A stretch of DNA of 64,000 nucleotides from Actinopolymorpha alba DSM 45243 (lineage in GTDB: Bacteria; Actinomycetota; Actinomycetes; Propionibacteriales; Actinopolymorphaceae), in contig NZ_KB892759.1 in assembly GCF_000373925.1 (NCBI RefSeq), forward strand, positions 1,577 to 65,576, given 5' to 3'. Below the pieces are notes generated by a model that was not told where the DNA came from, did no database searches, and worked only from the letters and a program-made list of their open reading frames with translations. Positions 59,995 through 64,000 of this stretch are shown here, in pieces (within the stretch, counting starts at the first letter, position 1; every line of letters starts with the position of its first letter). Position numbers and translations under genes: made by a program.

Positions 59995-62031
59995 ATGACG
60001 CAGCCGGGCACGATCTTGTGGACCCCGCCCGCCGATGTGCGTGAACGCACCCGCATCGGCGCGTACCTCCGCTGGCTGGCCGACGAGCGGGGTCTGGCGT
60101 TCGACGACTACCACTCACTGTGGCGCTGGTCCATCGACGACCTGCCCGGCTTCTGGGGCAGCATCTGGGACTACTTCGGGGTCCGGGGTCGCCCCCGGGA
60201 AAACACAGTCGGGGTCCGGGGTCGCCCCTGGGAGGGTGCTGTCCTGGGGCGGGACACGATGCCGGGCGCGGAATGGTTTCCGGGCGTCCGCCTCAACTTC
60301 GCCGAGGAGATGCTGCGCAACCTTCCGGACGTGGGACCGGTGGTCGTGGCGCGCTCGCAGTCCCGGGCGCCGGTGGAGCTCACGGCGGCGGAGTTGCGAG
60401 ACGCGGTGGCCCGGGCGCGGGACGGTCTGCGCCGGCTCGGCGTCGGGCCGGGCGACCGAGTGACCGCGTACCTCCCGAACGTGCCGGAGGCGCTCGTACT
60501 CCTCCTCGCCACGGCGAGTCTGGGTGCGGTGTTCTCCTCCTGTGCGCCGGAGTTCGGGACCCGCAGCGTGGTCGACCGGTGGAGCCAGATCGAGCCGTCC
60601 GTGCTCGTGGTGGTGGACGGCTATCGGTACGGCGCGAAGGAGATCGACCGGGTAGACGAGGTGGCGGCGATCCGGGCGGGCCTGCCGACGCTGCGGCACA
60701 CGGTGGTGCTGCCGTACCTGTCCGAAGTCGCCGCGGCCCGCATCCCCGACGCGCTCACCTGGTCGGAGCTGCTCGACGCCGGCGGCGGCACGGGTGAGCC
60801 GGCGTTCGAGCCGCTGGCGTTCGACCATCCGTTGTACGTGCTGTATTCGTCGGGTACGACGGGTCTGCCCAAGCCGATCGTCCACGGACACGGCGGCATC
60901 CTCCTCGAGCACCTCAAGACAATGGCGCTGCACTTCGACCTGGGCCCGGGGGATCGGTTCTTCTGGTTCTCCACGACCGGGTGGATGATGTGGAACGCGC
61001 TGGTGTCCGGCCTCCTCGTCGGTGCCACGGTGGTGATGTACGACGGCAATCCCAGCCATCCCGACCTCGGGGAGTTGTGGCGGCTGGCGGCCGAGTGCGG
61101 GGTGACGTTCTTCGGCACGAGCGCGCCGTTCCTGATGAGTTGCCGCAAGGCCGGCCTGCGTCCGGCGGAGATCGCGGACCTGTCGAGGATCCGAGGTCTG
61201 GGTTCGACGGGCGCGCCGTTGCCGCCCGAGGGTTTCGCCTGGGTCTACGAGAACGTCAACCCCACCTTGCTCCTCCAGTCGTTCTCGGGCGGCACCGATC
61301 TCTGCACCGGGTTCGTGGGCGGGTCGCCGCTGCTGCCGGTGTACGCCGGGGAGCTCGCCTGCCCCTGCCTTGGCGCCGCGGTGGCGGCGTACGACCCGTC
61401 TGGTCGCCCGGTGGTGGGGCAGCTCGGCGAACTCGTGCTGGAACGCCCGATGCCCTCGATGCCGGTCGGCTTCTGGGGCGACCCTGACGGGAGCCGCTAC
61501 CGCGCCGCGTACTTCGAGGACTTCCCTGGCGTGTGGCGGCACGGCGACTGGGTGGAAATCACGCCCCGCGGCACCTGCGTGATCACCGGGCGTTCAGACG
61601 CGACGCTCAAGCGGGGCGGCGTGCGGATGGGGACAGCGGAGTTCTACTCGGTGGTGGAGAGCTTCCCGGAGATCGCCGACAGTCTGGTCGTGCACCTGGA
61701 CGAGTGGTCCGGGGGTCCGGAGGAGCTGCTGCTGTTCGTCGTTCTGGCGGCGGGTGCGGAGTTGGACGACGCCCTGCGCGCGCGGCTGGCGGGGGAGTTG
61801 CGCAGGCACCTGTCGCCCCGCCACGTTCCTGACGAGATCGTGGCCGTCGCGGCCGTACCCCGCACGCTGTCGGGCAAGAAGCTCGAGGTTCCCGTGAAGC
61901 GGATCCTCGAGGGGCACCAGGCTGACGAGGCGGCCAGCAGGGGAGCCCTCGCGGATCCGGGCTCGTTGCGGACGTTCGAGGAGTTCGCGCACACCCGCCG
62001 GCGTGGGAACGCCGACGCCGCCGGCCGCTGA
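59995..62031 (+). CDS. acetoacetate-CoA ligase (acetoacetyl-CoA synthetase)
   Basis: A 678-aa AMP-forming ligase activating acetoacetate to acetoacetyl-CoA. ANL-superfamily motifs: YVLYSSGTTGLPKPIVHGHGG (P-loop; seen in parts), FWFSTTGWMMWNALVSGLL, GSTGAPLPPEGF, and near the C-terminus the catalytic Lys in RTLSGKKLEVPVKRIL. The AACS-type opening WSIDDLPGFWGSIWDYFGV is present. Between this and TMPGAEWFPGVRLNF the chain has an extra 11-residue unit from a 33-bp tandem duplication (GVRGRPRENTV / GVRGRPWEGAV). GGAAGGGGG precedes the ATG. It would use acetoacetate from the HMG-CoA lyase. Confidence 0.93.
   Translation: MTQPGTILWTPPADVRERTRIGAYLRWLADERGLAFDDYHSLWRWSIDDLPGFWGSIWDYFGVRGRPRENTVGVRGRPWEGAVLGRDTMPGAEWFPGVRLNFAEEMLRNLPDVGPVVVARSQSRAPVELTAAELRDAVARARDGLRRLGVGPGDRVTAYLPNVPEALVLLLATASLGAVFSSCAPEFGTRSVVDRWSQIEPSVLVVVDGYRYGAKEIDRVDEVAAIRAGLPTLRHTVVLPYLSEVAAARIPDALTWSELLDAGGGTGEPAFEPLAFDHPLYVLYSSGTTGLPKPIVHGHGGILLEHLKTMALHFDLGPGDRFFWFSTTGWMMWNALVSGLLVGATVVMYDGNPSHPDLGELWRLAAECGVTFFGTSAPFLMSCRKAGLRPAEIADLSRIRGLGSTGAPLPPEGFAWVYENVNPTLLLQSFSGGTDLCTGFVGGSPLLPVYAGELACPCLGAAVAAYDPSGRPVVGQLGELVLERPMPSMPVGFWGDPDGSRYRAAYFEDFPGVWRHGDWVEITPRGTCVITGRSDATLKRGGVRMGTAEFYSVVESFPEIADSLVVHLDEWSGGPEELLLFVVLAAGAELDDALRARLAGELRRHLSPRHVPDEIVAVAAVPRTLSGKKLEVPVKRILEGHQADEAASRGALADPGSLRTFEEFAHTRRRGNADAAGR
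60178..60243 (+). repeat. 33-bp in-frame tandem duplication within acetoacetyl-CoA synthetase
   Basis: Two 33-nt units begin with GGGGTCCGGGGTCGCCCC and are nearly identical over their first 22 nt; the rest has diverged. The unit length keeps the frame and adds 11 residues in a region that is shorter in homologous enzymes. Confidence 0.8.
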
Positions 62032-62157
62032 CCACCAGTCCAGGAGCGTTTACCACCGTTCTGTCCATTTTTCCGGGATTCTGACGATTTGGGAGTGTCG
62101 TCTGATCTTGGACAGGGAAGGTCATCTTCGACGGTGACGGCTGGCGAAGGTGGGCAG

Positions 62158-63483
62158 ATGGGCGAACAGACGCAGGCAACGGCGAAGATCAGGCGCTTGT
62201 CGGTGGTCGCGGCGGCGGTCATCGGGCTGGTGGGCGCAGCCGTTCCAGCCTGGGCGGACCAGCCAGACGGCGGCATTGGACCGGGCTCGGCGACGGCGGG
62301 CGTCAAGCGTCCGGACAACGGAATCTTCGAGGTCGTGGGTCGCGGTTGGGGACACGGGCGCGGGATGTCGCAGTGGGGTGCGTACGCCGCGGCGAAGAGC
62401 GGCCAGAACTACCGCGAGATCCTTCGCTTCTACTACCCGCGGACCACGCTGGTCTCCGACCGGACGTCGGACCGTCTTCGGGTGTTCCTCAGCCACCGCG
62501 GTGGTGAGGTGCGGGTGCGTCCCGAGCCCGGGCTGACCCTCTGGTGGACCAGGCGGGACGGCTCGACCAGGCCCGAGGCATTACCCACCTCGCTCGCCGA
62601 CTGCCGGGTGAGCACCTGGCGGGTCCGCCCGATCGAGGGCCGGGCAATGGCGGTCGAGGGGTACTCCTGTGGTGCCTGGCGCACGTTCGTACCCTCGCGC
62701 AAGATCCTGCCCAGCGGGCGTGCGTCGTTCGTCGCTCCGGACGGAACGGTCGCGGTCGAGCGACGGACCTCGGACGGCACGAAGGTCCGTCGCGACTACC
62801 GGGGCTTCCTGCGGGTCGTGCTCCGTGACGGCCGGCTCCGCCCGATCAACGTCGTGTCGTACGAGGAGTACCTCCGCTCGGTGGTGCCCGCGGAGTCGCC
62901 GGCCGGCTGGCCCCGCGCGGCGTTGCGCGCCCAGGCGGTCGCCGCGCGCACGTACGCCGTCCGATCGGCGCGTGACCGGGGCGGTGCTTCCTTCGACGTC
63001 TACGACACAACCGCCTCCCAGGCGTACCCCGGACGGGTTCGGTACAACAAGGACTGGAAGGTCACCCGTACGTACGAACACGCGCGAACCGACGCGGCGA
63101 TCGCCGCCACCGCGGGACAGACCCTGCGCTACAACACCCGGGACGCGCTCACGGAGTTCGGATCGTCCAACGGTGGGTGGACAGCCGACGGTGCCAAGCC
63201 CTACCTGCGGGCCCAGACCGACGGCTGGGATGCGAACGCGAGCGACAACCCGAGCCGGGACTGGAAGGACACGGTGACGGCCAGCCGGCTGCAGCGGCGC
63301 TACCCCTCGATCGGGACGCTGCGCGAGATCAGGGTGCTCGAGCGTTCGGGTGGCGGCACCTGGGGTGGCCGGGTGCGCGCGCTCCTGCTCGTGGGCAGCG
63401 CGGGGTCCCGGGAGATCCGGGGTGAGGACAACGTCCGCTGGGCGCTCGGCCTCCGGTCGGCGTGGTTCGCCTTCCAGGACTGA
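62158..63483 (+). CDS. SpoIID/LytB domain-containing exported protein
   Basis: A 441-aa exported protein. Signal peptide (RRLSVVAAAVIGLVGAAVPAWA, about residues 12-33), then the SpoIID-like domain. The region GRGWGHGRGMSQWGAYAAAKSGQNYREILRFYYPRT (in parts) at the front and INVVSYEEYLRSVVPAESPAGWPRAALRAQAVAARTYAV (in parts) are the family's characteristic segments, followed by FDVYDTTASQAYPGR and TEFGSSNGGWTADG. SpoIID proteins are lytic transglycosylase-type enzymes acting on denuded glycan; in non-sporulating actinobacteria the role is in cell-wall remodelling. GAAGGTGGG precedes the ATG; a longer frame upstream lacks the signal peptide. Confidence 0.9.
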   Translation: MGEQTQATAKIRRLSVVAAAVIGLVGAAVPAWADQPDGGIGPGSATAGVKRPDNGIFEVVGRGWGHGRGMSQWGAYAAAKSGQNYREILRFYYPRTTLVSDRTSDRLRVFLSHRGGEVRVRPEPGLTLWWTRRDGSTRPEALPTSLADCRVSTWRVRPIEGRAMAVEGYSCGAWRTFVPSRKILPSGRASFVAPDGTVAVERRTSDGTKVRRDYRGFLRVVLRDGRLRPINVVSYEEYLRSVVPAESPAGWPRAALRAQAVAARTYAVRSARDRGGASFDVYDTTASQAYPGRVRYNKDWKVTRTYEHARTDAAIAATAGQTLRYNTRDALTEFGSSNGGWTADGAKPYLRAQTDGWDANASDNPSRDWKDTVTASRLQRRYPSIGTLREIRVLERSGGGTWGGRVRALLLVGSAGSREIRGEDNVRWALGLRSAWFAFQD

Positions 63484-63507
63484 ACTGTTACGTCCAGGTG
63501 TGGGAGG

Positions 63508-64000
63508 TCAACCGCGCAGGTGGGTCAGGGTGACCTTCTCGTTGGTCGCCCGGCGTTCGAGCGCCGTCTCGTCGAGGTTGCGGACCAGGACGACCGACGC
63601 CTGCCGAGCGAGCGGGGCAAGGAGCGCGTCGAGGTAACCGTCGGAACCGGCCGGGTTGGTGTCAGTCAGCACCCTCGCGCCGGTCTCGAGTCCAAGCTCA
63701 TCAGCCCGGACGCGCGCCGCGTTGGTGAGGTCGGCGCAGGTGAGCGTGTGACCGCCGACGACCAACGCGGGCGCGGTCGGATCCGGCGGAACGTACGGCG
63801 TGAACGCGTCGGCGTACGACGGCACCTCCACGCCGTAGTCCAGTACGCCCGGCGGCAGCGTCTCGGTGAACGGCCCACCGAGAGGACGCAGGGCGAGCGC
63901 CACCGTGTCCCGCCCACCCGCCACCAGCGCCTCCTCGAACCGCTCAGGCCCGGTGACCACGACCTCGGCCCCGGCCGGTGCGTCGAGGTCGACGACCAGC
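63508..64000 (-). CDS. TIGR03089-like protein (5' part outside the window)
   Basis: The visible 163 residues, to the stop, are on the minus strand and run off the right edge, so the N-terminus is missing. The visible part reads GRDTVALALRPLGGPFTETLPPGVLDYGVEVPSYADAFTPY and ends TNEKVTLTHLRG, matching the actinobacterial TIGR03089 family of unknown function, which resembles the N-terminal part of AMP-dependent ligases without the full catalytic set. A reading start at 63960 would be internal. It is convergent with the SpoIID-domain gene. In some actinobacteria the family sits beside LCP genes. Confidence 0.75.
   Translation of the reverse strand, partial: LVVDLDAPAGAEVVVTGPERFEEALVAGGRDTVALALRPLGGPFTETLPPGVLDYGVEVPSYADAFTPYVPPDPTAPALVVGGHTLTCADLTNAARVRADELGLETGARVLTDTNPAGSDGYLDALLAPLARQASVVLVRNLDETALERRATNEKVTLTHLRG

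Noticed and set aside
1-64000. tRNA, rRNA or prophage genes
   Set aside because: No cloverleaf-like sequences, rRNA signatures, integrase or phage structural genes were seen.

Overview
The window is high-GC bacterial DNA of actinobacterial type. The evidence is the strong G/C third-position bias, a biotin-dependent acyl-CoA carboxylase with a separate epsilon subunit, an F420-type PPOX flavoprotein, two LytR-CpsA-Psr (LCP) proteins, a TIGR03089-like protein, and many genes with a TAnnnT -10 box only 6-8 nt before the start codon and no Shine-Dalgarno (leaderless transcripts). I cannot name the genus; a soil or plant-associated member of the Actinomycetota fits the sugar-acid and glycan enzymes. 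Both window edges cut the genome arbitrarily; the right-most gene is truncated.

Layout. 0-6.5 kb: ADP-ribosylglycohydrolase family protein, phytanoyl-CoA-type dioxygenase, metE behind a cobalamin riboswitch, and D-galactonate dehydratase. 6.8-12.4 kb: DUF885 metallopeptidase-like protein, a frameshifted tnpB insertion, and acyl-CoA carboxylase epsilon and beta subunits. 12.6-20.3 kb: ppc, GH29 alpha-L-fucosidase, biotin ligase plus a PH-domain membrane protein, enoyl-CoA hydratase and HMG-CoA lyase. 20.3-30.1 kb: lipoprotein, two-component pair, GtrA protein, Tat-exported amidase, RibD/DHFR-like reductase, folE, a Cys-containing HTH regulator, purK and purE. 30.2-34.8 kb: a four-gene operon joining a membrane-anchored binding protein, TelA, a binding-protein/VWA fusion lipoprotein and a small two-TM protein. 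34.9-40.9 kb: PPOX flavoprotein, CoA-binding protein, UDP-glucose dehydrogenase, TetR plus aldo/keto reductase with a clear operator, acyl-CoA dehydrogenase and a broken membrane-protein gene. 41.2-53.7 kb: envelope-polymer region with two LCP proteins, two GT2 glycosyltransferases and a minus-strand eight-gene operon (DUF5941-type CDP-alcohol phosphotransferase fusion, nucleotidyltransferase, glycerol-1-phosphate-dehydrogenase-like enzyme, second CDP-alcohol phosphotransferase, GT2, ABC-2 permease, ATPase, second ABC-2 permease). 54-64 kb: FtsX/LolD-type ABC pair with its PadR repressor, galE, acetoacetyl-CoA synthetase, SpoIID-domain protein and the partial TIGR03089-like gene.

How the parts fit. 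The 41-54 kb block reads as a complete build-export-attach set for a phosphodiester-containing surface polymer: reductase and cytidylyltransferase-like enzyme make the activated polyol phosphate, two CDP-alcohol phosphotransferases and GT2 enzymes use it, an ABC-2 exporter moves it out, and LCP proteins would ligate it to the wall. ugd and galE could supply UDP-sugars. Acyl-CoA carboxylase, enoyl-CoA hydratase, HMG-CoA lyase, acyl-CoA dehydrogenase and acetoacetyl-CoA synthetase would fit branched-chain amino acid or fatty acid breakdown, but they are dispersed.

Non-coding structure is prominent. At least three families of long intergenic palindromes recur at gene ends, two adjacent long hairpins at 41 kb share a core, and several genes carry short in-frame tandem duplications. 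The two most interesting systems are the TelA/VWA/binding-protein operon and the CDP-polyol polymer operon.
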